DNA of 12,804 nucleotides from an uncultured Flavobacterium sp. (GTDB lineage: Bacteria; Bacteroidota; Bacteroidia; Flavobacteriales; Flavobacteriaceae). The notes under the pieces are model-generated. The model had not been told where the DNA came from and ran no database searches. It saw nothing but the letters and a program-made list of their open reading frames with translations. Below, in pieces: positions 1 through 6,456 of this stretch. Location: NCBI GenBank assembly GCA_946479395.1, contig CAMLFV010000072.1, forward strand, positions 1 through 12,804, in the 5' to 3' direction. The first letter of the stretch is position 1; each line of letters starts with the position of its first letter. The position numbers were made by a program, and so were the translations under genes.

Positions 1-1
1 A

Positions 2-55
2 AAAGTGACTACCACACAAGGTAGTACCGCTACGGTAAAGATTGTTAAAAAGTAG
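2..55 (+). CDS. C-terminal end of a probable T9SS-secreted protein (partial)
   Basis: One frame is open from the left edge to a TAG stop and reads KVTTTQGSTATVKIVKK. This resembles the last residues of the type A sorting domain of the type IX secretion system (typically 'G-x-Y-x-V-K-V/I ... G ... K-x-V-K-K'), which Bacteroidota proteins carry to cross the outer membrane and attach to the surface. Only 17 residues are visible, so the body of the protein is unknown and the call rests on the ending alone. A 45-nt palindrome 77 nt downstream could end its transcript. Confidence 0.55.
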   Translation, partial: KVTTTQGSTATVKIVKK

Positions 56-73
56 TTTTCTTAATAGTAGAAT

Positions 74-94
74 GTATATTGTATATTGTATATA
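74..94. repeat. Short AT-rich tandem repeat, three 7-nt units
   Basis: The units GTATATT, GTATATT and GTATATA follow one another without a gap. The tract is non-coding and lies between the T9SS-type gene end and the ABC operon. It may be simple low-complexity sequence. Confidence 0.5.
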
Positions 95-132
95 CTTTGT
101 ATAACTCCAATGGATTATTTAAAGATGCCAGA

Positions 133-177
133 TTAAACAACTCTGCCAAAGTTTTAAACTTTGGCAGAGTTGTTTAA
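133..177. terminator. 45-nt perfect palindrome, possible bidirectional terminator or dispersed repeat
   Basis: Positions 133-154 and 156-177 are perfect 22-nt inverted repeats around a single central T. The core is CTCTGCCAAAG / CTTTGGCAGAG, with A/T-rich flanks. RNA from either strand would fold into a long hairpin. No clean T-run follows on the + strand, but the stem base itself is TTTAA, so it may end the upstream gene. Such long perfect symmetry is also typical of dispersed intergenic palindromes. I cannot tell these apart from one copy. Confidence 0.65.
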
Positions 178-183
178 GGTTTC

Positions 184-229
184 AACGATTCATCAATTCA
201 ACAATAAAACGATTCAGCAAATCAACAAT
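184..229. repeat. Direct repeat, two 22-nt copies with a 24-nt period
   Basis: AACGATTCATCAATTCAACA.. (184-205) and AACGATTCAGCAAATCAACA.. (208-229) match at 20 of 22 positions and lie just upstream of the ABC transporter operon. They are non-coding. The position would allow a regulatory role, but nothing else supports one, and AT-rich 'TTCAAC'-type stretches are common between flavobacterial genes. Confidence 0.5.
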
Positions 230-266
230 TATTCACTATCTTGCATACCGTTTAAGAATATACAAA

Positions 267-896
267 ATGATTAAAACACAAAACGTTACTTTTTCCTATT
301 CGGCTACACAAAAATTCCATTTTCCTGATATCGATTGTCCAAACGGACAAACTTTGTTGGTTACAGGAAATTCGGGTACAGGTAAAACCACTTTACTGCA
401 TTTGTTGGGTGGTTTGTTGCAGCCAACCGCAGGAAACATCACTATAAACAATCAGGATATTTTACAGTTAAACGCAGCAAAGTTAGATGCTTTTCGCGGA
501 CAATCGATTGGAATGATTTTACAGAAATCGTTTTTTATCGAAGCGCTTTCGGTTTTAGATAACGTTGTTTTGGCATCTTGGATCGCAAAAAAATCAAAAA
601 CCAAGGAGAAAGCCTTAAGCATTTTGGATAATTTGGGATTGAAAGATCACGTTCATAAATTGCCAAGTCAGTTAAGTATCGGTCAGCAGCAGCGTGTAAA
701 TATTGCTCGAGCGTTGATAAACAATCCATCGGTAATTTTGGCAGATGAACCAACATCGAGTTTAGATGATGAAAATGCTTTAATTGTAGCTCGATTATTA
801 AGCGATTTGGCAAAAGAATATCAGTCGTCACTAATCATTGTTACGCACGATCAACGTTTAAAATCATTGTTTAACCACCAAATTACCCTGTCATGA
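267..896 (+). CDS. ABC transporter ATP-binding protein, LolD/MacB type
   Basis: This is a single nucleotide-binding domain of 209 residues, close to the usual LolD/FtsE length. Visible motifs are Walker A GNSGTGKT (34-41), Q-loop Q86, signature LSIGQ (136-140), Walker B VILADEP (156-162) with catalytic E161, and the switch histidine H194 in VTHD. It should hydrolyse ATP on the inner face of the cytoplasmic membrane and drive the permease encoded next. The two reading frames overlap by 4 nt (ATGA), which indicates translational coupling. MacB-type ATPases usually power periplasmic mechanotransmission (lipoprotein release, efflux) rather than classic import. The His-rich partner suggests metal-related work here, which is inference. 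The signature has I in place of the common G (LSGGQ), a mild variation. Confidence 0.93.
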   Translation: MIKTQNVTFSYSATQKFHFPDIDCPNGQTLLVTGNSGTGKTTLLHLLGGLLQPTAGNITINNQDILQLNAAKLDAFRGQSIGMILQKSFFIEALSVLDNVVLASWIAKKSKTKEKALSILDNLGLKDHVHKLPSQLSIGQQQRVNIARALINNPSVILADEPTSSLDDENALIVARLLSDLAKEYQSSLIIVTHDQRLKSLFNHQITLS

Positions 897-2155
897 TTAG
901 TAAAATAGCATGGAAAAACACGTGGTTTAAACCGCTGAATACTTTTTTAAGCATCATATTGTTAACCGCATCGGTTTCCATTATATCGATATTGATTCTG
1001 CTTCAAAAACAATTCGAAGAGAAATTTTCGTCATCAATGGATAATATCGATTTGGTGTTGGGAGCAAAGGGAAGTCCGTTGCAATTAATTCTTTCATCGG
1101 TTTATCAAATGGATGCGCCACCGGGAAATATTTCGTACACCGAAGCCGAAGCGTGGATGAACAAACCAATGGTAGAAAGTGCCGTTCCGCTGGCTTATGG
1201 CGATAATTATTTAGGCTATAAAATTGTAGGAACCAACGAAAATTACACCAAACATTTCGACTTGAAAATTCAGCAGGGAAAAATGTTTACTAAAGATTTC
1301 GAGGTTGTGGTTGGATCGAACATTGCAGCAAATATCGATTTAAAAATTGGCGATACTTTTTTTGGAACACATGGCGATGCCGAAGAAGGCGAAGTACACG
1401 ATCATCATGCGTATAAAGTGGTTGGAATATTGGCACCGTCTGGTAAAGTTGCCGATAATTTAATTCTATCGAACATTTCATCGGTTTGGCACATGCACGA
1501 TCATGAACATGAGCACGAAGGTCATTCAGAAGCAGCACACGATCATTCAGATCATCAGCATGCAGAAGGTGAGGAGCATCATCACGAAGAAGTACATCCG
1601 CACGAAGGAAAAGAAATTACGGCAGTTCTTTTAAAACTGCGAAACAATATGGCTAAAATGACCTGGCCACGAATCATTCCTCAGAATACCGAAATGCAGG
1701 CAGCTTCACCAGCTTTAGAAGTCAACCGTTTGTTTGCTTTGTTTGGTGTGGGAATTTCGGCATTAACCTATTTGGCGTACGGCATTATGTTAATTTCGGG
1801 CATTAGTATTTTTGTTGCATTGTACAATACATTGAAAGAACGCAAGTACGAATTTGCGTTGCTTAGAATCACTGGAGCAACTAAATTTCAGCTATTATGG
1901 TTGGTTTTGTTAGAAAGTATCTTTTTATGTACCATAGGTTTTATTCTTGGTATTGTTTTTGGTAGAATCGGATTGTATTTCTTATCCGTTTCATCGCAAG
2001 AAGAGTTTAAAATGGCGTTTGATCCATTTGAATTTTTATGGAAAGAAGAAGGAATGTTATTTGTAGCCACATTAACCGTAGGAATTGTAGCTGCAATTAT
2101 TCCGGCAATTAAAGCGTATTCGTTAAACATATCAAAAACATTGGCAAATGCTTAA
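893..2155 (+). CDS. FtsX/MacB-type ABC permease with a histidine-rich periplasmic loop
   Basis: A 420-residue membrane subunit with one hydrophobic helix near the N-terminus (about 15-37), a large periplasmic domain (about 40-280) and three C-terminal helices (about 284-312, 333-362, 386-408). This is the FtsX/MacB fold, with the family-typical segment LKERKYEFALLRITGAT (314-330) after helix 2. Residues 200-237 hold 15 histidines out of 38, interleaved with D and E (HMHDHEHEHEGH..., ...EEHHHEEVHPH). A smaller acidic/His stretch lies at 160-172. Such loops bind divalent metals (Zn, Ni, Cu, Co) in many transporters and chaperones. Gammaproteobacterial zinc-linked sets of the Zrg type combine a MacB-like transporter, a His-rich protein and a DUF3299 protein, and this operon resembles that grouping. 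The metal and the direction of transport are inferred. It overlaps the ATPase by 4 nt and the next gene by 8 nt. Confidence 0.9.
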   Translation: MISKIAWKNTWFKPLNTFLSIILLTASVSIISILILLQKQFEEKFSSSMDNIDLVLGAKGSPLQLILSSVYQMDAPPGNISYTEAEAWMNKPMVESAVPLAYGDNYLGYKIVGTNENYTKHFDLKIQQGKMFTKDFEVVVGSNIAANIDLKIGDTFFGTHGDAEEGEVHDHHAYKVVGILAPSGKVADNLILSNISSVWHMHDHEHEHEGHSEAAHDHSDHQHAEGEEHHHEEVHPHEGKEITAVLLKLRNNMAKMTWPRIIPQNTEMQAASPALEVNRLFALFGVGISALTYLAYGIMLISGISIFVALYNTLKERKYEFALLRITGATKFQLLWLVLLESIFLCTIGFILGIVFGRIGLYFLSVSSQEEFKMAFDPFEFLWKEEGMLFVATLTVGIVAAIIPAIKAYSLNISKTLANA

Positions 2156-2615
2156 AAAAATAATCATTGCAGTGTATTGCGGATTAGCCGCTTTTTTAAT
2201 GAGCTTTTCAACAAATAAAAAAGCTAAATCTTCTGCAGAAATTAATGTTCAAGATCAGCCGACTGAAGTCACCTGGCAAATGTTGGGCAGAATGGGCGGC
2301 AGCTTACAGGTTATGCAAAATTATGGTGATGTTATTAAGGAGTCATTACAAGGCAAAAAGATTAAGATAAGCGGTTTTGTAATTCCTTTAGATAGTAAAT
2401 CGTACGTTTTAAGCAAAAATGTGTATTCGCATTGTTTTTTTTGCAATAAAAATGCTGGTATAGAAACACTTATGGGCATTCAGTTTAAAAACAAAACACC
2501 ACGTTTAAAAACCGATACTTATATTACCTTGGAAGGAACATTTTTTTATAACGATAAAAATAAAGACGATTTAATTTTTAATATACAAAACGCAGTAATT
2601 ACCAATAAAAAATAA
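2148..2615 (+). CDS. Exported CFFC-motif protein, DUF3299-like, copy 1 (divergent)
   Basis: This 155-residue protein has an N-terminal signal-like segment (MLKK then hydrophobic to about residue 20) and a mature region with SGFVIPLDSKSYVLSKN (75-91), then CFFC (96-99), and ends in a beta-rich TYITLEGTF...NIQNAVI region. The layout 'gain of a GF-V/I-P step, then a Cys motif' recalls DUF3299-type periplasmic proteins, but I assign that from memory of the pattern only. It is paralogous to the next gene; even the signal peptides are nearly identical, so the pair arose by tandem duplication. Compared with copy 2 it lacks about 7 residues before LQGKKIK, has one extra residue after CFFC, and reads AGIE where copy 2 has AGPE, so it seems the more derived copy. 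It overlaps the permease gene by 8 nt. The CFFC pair could bind a metal or form a disulfide. Confidence 0.85.
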   Translation: MLKKIIIAVYCGLAAFLMSFSTNKKAKSSAEINVQDQPTEVTWQMLGRMGGSLQVMQNYGDVIKESLQGKKIKISGFVIPLDSKSYVLSKNVYSHCFFCNKNAGIETLMGIQFKNKTPRLKTDTYITLEGTFFYNDKNKDDLIFNIQNAVITNKK

Positions 2616-2628
2616 TAAAATAGATCAC

Positions 2629-3108
2629 ATGTTAAAAAAAATATTCGTTGCAGCTTATTGCGGATTAGCCGTTTTTTTAATGAGCTTTTCTGCAAAAAAT
2701 ACAACAGAAAAACCATCGGAATTTTATCAAAACCCAACCGAAGTCACTTGGAAATTGTTGGGACAGATTGATTTTGTTAAAAAGAAAAACCCGCACTACG
2801 GCGAAGTAATGTATCCTATGATAAACGGAACATTAAAGGCTTTGCAGGGTAAAAAAATCAAGGCTTCGGGCTTTATTGTTCCTATCGACAGTAAATCGTA
2901 CGCATTGAGTAAAAATGTTTTTGCACAATGTTTTTTCTGCGGAAATGCCGGTCCTGAAACCATTATGGGTATAAAATTCAAAGGTAACACGCCGCGATTG
3001 AAAACCGATACCTATGTTACTATGGAAGGTACGTTTAGATACAATGCAGACGACATCGATGATTGGATTTACCATATTGAAAACGCCGTTATTACACATC
3101 AGAAATAA
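2629..3108 (+). CDS. Exported CFFC-motif protein, DUF3299-like, copy 2
   Basis: This 159-residue paralog of the preceding gene starts 13 nt after its stop. It has a signal-like N-terminus (1-21), PTEVTW (36-41), ALQGKKIKASGFIVPIDSKS (71-90), CFFCGNAGPE (101-110) and a C-terminal TDTYVTMEGTFRYN...IENAVI segment. CFFC-G-x-AGPE is, as I recall, the common form in Bacteroidota homologs, so this copy looks ancestral and functional. It is likely periplasmic, possibly anchored by an uncleaved signal; no lipobox is visible. With the ATPase and the His-rich permease it probably forms one functional unit. A substrate-delivery or metal-sensing role is inferred. Its stop overlaps the next start by 1 nt (TAATG). 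Confidence 0.85.
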   Translation: MLKKIFVAAYCGLAVFLMSFSAKNTTEKPSEFYQNPTEVTWKLLGQIDFVKKKNPHYGEVMYPMINGTLKALQGKKIKASGFIVPIDSKSYALSKNVFAQCFFCGNAGPETIMGIKFKGNTPRLKTDTYVTMEGTFRYNADDIDDWIYHIENAVITHQK

Positions 3109-3797
3109 TGATACAAAAAGAACATATTACAGATTTGTTTTTTGATTTGGATCATACCATTTATGATTTTGATAAAAATTCTGCTTTGACTTTTCAGGCT
3201 ATTTTTACCGAAATGAAATTAATTGGTGTTGATGATTTTATGATGCATTTTAAACCGATTAACGATTCGTATTGGGAACGATTTTCGAGAGAAGAAATAT
3301 CGCGCGATTTCTTGCGATATGGCAGATTAAAAGATACGTTTGATGCTATTGATGTAAAGATAAACGATGATCATATCTATTACATTGCAGATGAATTTAT
3401 TGGTAAACTGCCTAATCATAATCATGTTTTTGACGGTGCTTACGAAACGCTTGATGTGTTGAAAAACAATTATCGTTTACATATTATCACCAACGGACCT
3501 GATTCGGTTCAAGAAAAAAAGCTTAAAAACGCCAATTTAACAGCCTATTTTCAAACAATAACCAATTCTGAAATAGCAGGAGTTAAAAAACCGCATCCGC
3601 AAATTTTTCAACATGCTTTAACAGCAGCGAATACAAAAGCCAAAAACAGTATAATGATTGGCGATAACATAAATGCCGATGTCCACGGTGCGTTAAACGT
3701 AGGTATGCAGGCTGTTTGGTTTAATGAATTTAAATTAGAAAACACCATTGGTGTAGCAGAAGTACAACAATTAAATCAACTTTTAGAGATCTTATAA
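3108..3797 (+). CDS. yjjG: HAD hydrolase, YjjG-family noncanonical pyrimidine nucleotidase
   Basis: A 229-residue HAD-superfamily phosphatase with all four motifs: I, DLDHT (13-17; nucleophile D13, acid/base D15); II, T128 in IITNG; III, K161 in the VKKPHP segment; IV, GDNINAD (185-191). The helical cap between about 20 and 110 and the phrase FFDLDHTIYDFDKNS match YjjG-type enzymes, which dephosphorylate nucleoside monophosphates including mutagenic noncanonical pyrimidine nucleotides. Cytosolic. The start codon overlaps the previous stop by 1 nt, so it is translated with the transporter operon, though the functional link is unclear and may be only co-transcription. Other HAD phosphatase specificities remain possible. 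Confidence 0.85.
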   Translation: MIQKEHITDLFFDLDHTIYDFDKNSALTFQAIFTEMKLIGVDDFMMHFKPINDSYWERFSREEISRDFLRYGRLKDTFDAIDVKINDDHIYYIADEFIGKLPNHNHVFDGAYETLDVLKNNYRLHIITNGPDSVQEKKLKNANLTAYFQTITNSEIAGVKKPHPQIFQHALTAANTKAKNSIMIGDNINADVHGALNVGMQAVWFNEFKLENTIGVAEVQQLNQLLEIL

Positions 3798-3798
3798 A

Positions 3799-4218
3799 AT
3801 GAAGAAATTTTTATTTTTAATGCTTTTCACCTATTTAGGATTAGGCATGCAGGCGCAAGGTTTAAATACCAAATATGTTGTTGTAAAAAAAGTGTACGAT
3901 TTTCAGGAAGAATTTAACGAATACCGCGTAAATTCTTTTTTAAAACATAAATTAGAAGAAGCCGGTTACACCGTTTTTTACGACGATCAGGAATTACCAC
4001 AAGAAGCAAAAGCAGATCCATGTAAAGTTTTAAAATGTGCTGTATCGCGAGATAAATCTATGTTGGCTACTAAATTAACGGTTGCTTTGGTTAATTGTAA
4101 AAGTCAAACAGTTTTTACAGCAAACGGTGAAAGCAGATTAAAAAAACGCAGCAAATCTCACGTTGATGCGTTAAAAAATGCCTTAGAATATACGGTTCTT
4201 AATAAAAATAAACAATAA
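3799..4218 (+). CDS. Small secreted protein of unknown function
   Basis: This 139-residue protein has a clear signal peptide (MKKFLFLMLFTYLGLGMQAQ, cleavage likely after residue 18 or 20). The mature part begins with KYVVVKKVYDFQEEFNEYRVNSF, then alternates charged helices and strands, and contains three cysteines (74, 79, 99) in ADPCKVLKCAV and LVNCKS. I recall similar 'YDFL..NQYxLNSLTKFLFEKYGF' proteins in flavobacteria but know no assigned function. It begins 1 nt after the HAD gene stop and is the last gene before a strong terminator, so it belongs to the same transcript. It is probably periplasmic. Confidence 0.8.
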   Translation: MKKFLFLMLFTYLGLGMQAQGLNTKYVVVKKVYDFQEEFNEYRVNSFLKHKLEEAGYTVFYDDQELPQEAKADPCKVLKCAVSRDKSMLATKLTVALVNCKSQTVFTANGESRLKKRSKSHVDALKNALEYTVLNKNKQ

Positions 4219-4228
4219 AATAACAGAG

Positions 4229-4259
4229 TCTCGTCAATACTATGGCGAGATTTTTTTTT
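4229..4259 (+). terminator. Intrinsic terminator of the ABC/CFFC/HAD operon
   Basis: An 8-bp stem, TCTCGTCA / TGGCGAGA (one G-U pair), with a 6-nt loop is followed directly by nine T residues (4251-4259). It lies 11 nt after the last stop codon of the run. Confidence 0.9.
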
Positions 4260-4271
4260 GGCGTTCCCTTA

Positions 4272-4294
4272 AATTGGTTTTTAAAAGACCAATT
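4272..4294. terminator. Possible hairpin between convergent transcripts
   Basis: AATTGGTTTT / AAAAGACCAATT form a stem of about 10 bp with one G-U pair and a 3-nt loop. No strong T-run follows on either strand. It might help end the leftward rarA transcript, but this is weak. Confidence 0.3.
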
Positions 4295-4326
4295 GAAATA
4301 ATAAAATTTAAGCCGATATACACCAA

Positions 4327-4427
4327 ATGCGTTTAATTAGTCGTGGCGGGCTTTTCGCTGCAAGTCCTCGGTGCATTCCGCTATCGCTCCAGCACCTGCG
4401 GGCTATCCGCTTCAATCCCTAACGCAT
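4327..4427. repeat. GC-rich intergenic repeat element, about 101 nt, with 7-bp inverted ends
   Basis: The segment begins ATGCGTT and ends AACGCAT, a perfect 7-bp inverted repeat. It is clearly more GC-rich than its surroundings. Inside are two direct GCGGGCT copies (4346-4352 and 4398-4404) and a GGTGC / GCACC pair (4370-4374 / 4392-4396) that could close a hairpin. The phrases GGCGGGCTTTTCGCTGCAAG and CTATCCGCTTCAATCCCTAA match, from memory, a dispersed non-coding repeat seen between many flavobacterial genes. A 66-codon frame across it is not a gene. It sits just downstream of both convergent transcription units. Confidence 0.6.
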
Positions 4428-4451
4428 ACATCCATCATCCAACATCCATCA
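4428..4451. repeat. Short direct repeat at the rarA 3' end
   Basis: ACATCCATCA occurs at 4428-4437 and again at 4442-4451, a 14-nt period. The second copy includes the complement of the rarA stop codon. It abuts the GC-rich repeat and may mark its insertion edge, or be simple slippage. Confidence 0.4.
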
Positions 4452-5726
4452 ATAACCATATTTTCCTTGCCAACGCTGATGTAAAAAATCTTTGGTTTGT
4501 TTTTCACGCGCATTTTCTCCGGGTTCATAAAACGGTGTGTTAACTAAATCGTCTGGTAAATATTCCTGGTAGGTGAAATTTCCTGGATAGTCATGGCTGT
4601 ATTTATAATCTTCGCCGTAACCCAATTCCTTCATTAATTTTGTCGGAGCGTTTCGTAAATGAATCGGAATAGATAAATCTCCGGTCTGTTTTACTGCAGC
4701 CTGCGCTTTACCAATTGCCATATAACTGGCATTGCTTTTGGGCGATGTTGCCAAGTAAATAGCACATTGGCTTAACAATATTCTGCTTTCAGGGTATCCA
4801 ATAACCGAAACTGCCTGAAAGATATTATTTGCCATAATTATTGCTGTTGGATTTGCCAAACCAATATCTTCTGATGCCGAGATAACCAACCTACGTGCGA
4901 TAAATTTTAAATCTTCGCCACCTTCAATCATTCGGGCTAACCAATAAACAGCTCCGTTCGGATCGCTTCCACGAATCGATTTTATAAAAGCAGAAATAAT
5001 ATCGTAATGTTGTTCACCGGTTTTATCATACAAAACCGTATTTTTTTGGACAATCTGCAGCACTTTGTCATTCGTAATTTCAACGGTTTCATCACCAATC
5101 GAATTTACAATCAGTTCAAACGTATTCAGCAATTTTCTACCATCACCACCTGAAACTCGGAACAAAGCTTCGTTTTCTATAATCGAAATATTTTTTTCTT
5201 TCAGTTCTTCATCAACAATCAACGCACGATTCAGCAAAGCCTCTAAATCTGCTTTTGTAAACGCGTTCAACGTGTAAACCTGACAGCGTGAAAGTAATGC
5301 GGGAATCACTTCAAAACTCGGATTTTCGGTCGTAGCACCAATCAATGTAATCCAACCTTTTTCAACAGCTGCCAACAAAGAATCTTGCTGCGATTTACTA
5401 AAACGGTGAATTTCATCAATAAATAAAATCGGGTTTTTAGGCGTAAACAAACCGTTGTTTCCTTTGGCTTTTTCAATAACTTCGCGGACATCTTTAACAC
5501 CGGCATTTATCGCACTCAACGCATAAAACGGTCGTTTGCTTTCTTCTGCAATAATCTCGGCTAAAGTTGTTTTTCCCGTTCCCGGCGGTCCCCAAAAAAT
5601 CATCGACGGTATAATGCCGCGTTTAATACTTTGCGTTAAAATACCTGTTGCACCAACTAAATGATCCTGACTAATATAGTCTTCTAATGTTTTTGGGCGA
5701 ATACGTTCTGCTAAAGGTGCTTTCAT
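4449..5726 (-). CDS. rarA: Replication-associated recombination protein A (RarA/MgsA), AAA+ ATPase
   Basis: A 425-residue clamp-loader-like AAA+ ATPase of normal family length. Motifs: Walker A GPPGTGKT (46-53), Walker B LFIDEIH (101-107) with the family-typical HRFSKSQQD following, sensor 1 GATTENPSF (130-138), arginine finger in LLSRC (R147), and sensor 2 GGDGRKLLN (193-201). The C-terminal tetramerisation region shows [20 protein letters not shown] (248-267) and [10 protein letters not shown] (284-293). RarA acts at stalled or gapped replication forks, with SSB as a partner. It is monocistronic, on the strand opposite to both neighbours, and diverges from the Crp-type regulator gene. The ATG start at 5726 matches the family N-terminus ([23 protein letters not shown]). 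Confidence 0.97.
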   Translation of the reverse strand: MKAPLAERIRPKTLEDYISQDHLVGATGILTQSIKRGIIPSMIFWGPPGTGKTTLAEIIAEESKRPFYALSAINAGVKDVREVIEKAKGNNGLFTPKNPILFIDEIHRFSKSQQDSLLAAVEKGWITLIGATTENPSFEVIPALLSRCQVYTLNAFTKADLEALLNRALIVDEELKEKNISIIENEALFRVSGGDGRKLLNTFELIVNSIGDETVEITNDKVLQIVQKNTVLYDKTGEQHYDIISAFIKSIRGSDPNGAVYWLARMIEGGEDLKFIARRLVISASEDIGLANPTAIIMANNIFQAVSVIGYPESRILLSQCAIYLATSPKSNASYMAIGKAQAAVKQTGDLSIPIHLRNAPTKLMKELGYGEDYKYSHDYPGNFTYQEYLPDDLVNTPFYEPGENAREKQTKDFLHQRWQGKYGY

Positions 5727-5730
5727 GTTG

Positions 5731-5760
5731 TAAAATTATGAAATAGATTTGTCGTAACAA
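5731..5760 (-). promoter_or_regulatory. Candidate rarA promoter (TTG-N19-TAATTTTA)
   Basis: On the minus strand TTG (5760-5758, preceded by TTT) is followed by exactly 19 nt and TAATTTTA (5738-5731), fitting the Bacteroidota -33/-7 consensus TTTG-N19-TAnnTTTG with one mismatch at the last base. The -7 element ends only 4 nt before the ATG, so the transcript would be almost or fully leaderless if this promoter is used. Confidence 0.4.
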
Positions 5761-5778
5761 AAAGGTAAGTGTTGATAA

Positions 5779-5810
5779 TTGTAAGATGTGTGAAATACTA
5801 ACTATCTTTA
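5779..5810 (+). promoter_or_regulatory. Candidate promoter of the Crp-type regulator
   Basis: TTG at 5779-5781 and TATCTTTA at 5803-5810 (TAnnTTTG with one mismatch) are 21 nt apart, leaving a leader of about 18 nt before the ATG. Upstream, GTAAC (5754-5758) and GTAAG (5765-5769) form an imperfect relative of the GTAAC-N4-GTAAC sites found further downstream, with a 6-nt spacer. Confidence 0.4.
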
Positions 5811-5832
5811 TAAAAATAATTTAAAAACGAAA

Positions 5833-6456
5833 ATGGAAGCTTTAGAACAAATAACAGAATTTAAATCTTCTCCAGATTTATTAGAAAAACTGTATCAAAA
5901 CAGCATTATAAAAGAGTACGATTCGGGAACTGTGATATTAAACGAAAATGCTTCTGTTCGTTCTATTCCTATTGTTGTAAAGGGCACACTTAAAGTTATT
6001 AGAACGGAAGAAGACGGCAGAGAAATTTTGTTGTATTATATCAAATCGGGCGAAAGTTGCATTATGTCGTTTTTAGGCGGACTGCACAATGAAACAAGTA
6101 AGGTAAAAGCTGAAGTTGAAGACGATGCGGAGATTTTGTTTTTACCTGTTGATAAGGTTTCTTTGTTCATCAAAGAATATCCGCAATGGTTAGATTATAT
6201 TTTCCGTTTGTATCACAAGCGTTTTGAAGAATTACTGGAAATTATAAATGCTATTGCCTTTAAAAAAGTAGATGAACGTTTATTAACGCTGCTTTATAAA
6301 AAACAGGAACTTACCGGAAATAAAATCCTTACCATAACACACGAGCAATTAGCTAATGAATTGGGTACGGCAAGGGTAGTAGTGTCTAGATTACTGAAAC
6401 AGTTAGAAGAAATGGAAAAGGTAACATTAGGTAGAAATAAAATCACGCTTTTGTAA
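5833..6456 (+). CDS. Crp/Fnr-family transcriptional regulator of the sulfur locus
   Basis: A 207-residue regulator with an N-terminal cNMP-binding-like beta-roll (about 20-110), a long dimer helix (about 112-140) and a C-terminal winged HTH with ITHEQLANELGTARVVVSRLLKQ (168-190). The phosphate-binding cassette of true cAMP receptors (GE-L ... RSA) is not preserved: the region reads GESCIMSFLGG...SKVKAEV, with no matching arginine. A different signal is therefore likely. Its only cysteine, C76, lies in that segment, a plausible place to sense sulfide or persulfide (inference). It stands directly before a DUF202 gene and a persulfide-dioxygenase operon, and GTAAC-N4-GTAAC sites lie in front of both. 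One of these sites overlaps the regulator's own stop codon. Confidence 0.9.
   Translation: MEALEQITEFKSSPDLLEKLYQNSIIKEYDSGTVILNENASVRSIPIVVKGTLKVIRTEEDGREILLYYIKSGESCIMSFLGGLHNETSKVKAEVEDDAEILFLPVDKVSLFIKEYPQWLDYIFRLYHKRFEELLEIINAIAFKKVDERLLTLLYKKQELTGNKILTITHEQLANELGTARVVVSRLLKQLEEMEKVTLGRNKITLL

Noticed and set aside
184..229. Possible CRISPR or iteron array
   Set aside because: There are only two imperfect copies with a 2-nt gap, no spacers and no cas or rep gene nearby.
1493..1610. His-rich stretch considered as a low-complexity artefact or frameshift
   Set aside because: The frame is intact on both sides, the FtsX/MacB region continues normally after it, and the His codons alternate CAT and CAC with varied acidic codons, so it is not a simple DNA repeat expansion.
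2833..3099. 88-codon minus-strand frame over the second CFFC gene
   Set aside because: It is antisense to a clear gene with signal peptide and a paralog; the minus frame has no recognisable motif.
4327..4427. Structured element considered as a tRNA or known riboswitch
   Set aside because: No cloverleaf, no CCA-adjacent acceptor stem and no T-loop GTTCRANYC. It lies downstream of convergent genes, not in a leader.
4343..4543. 66-codon + strand frame beginning in the intergenic region
   Set aside because: It runs through the GC-rich repeat and then antisense into the end of rarA. The translation is low in regular structure and has no family likeness.
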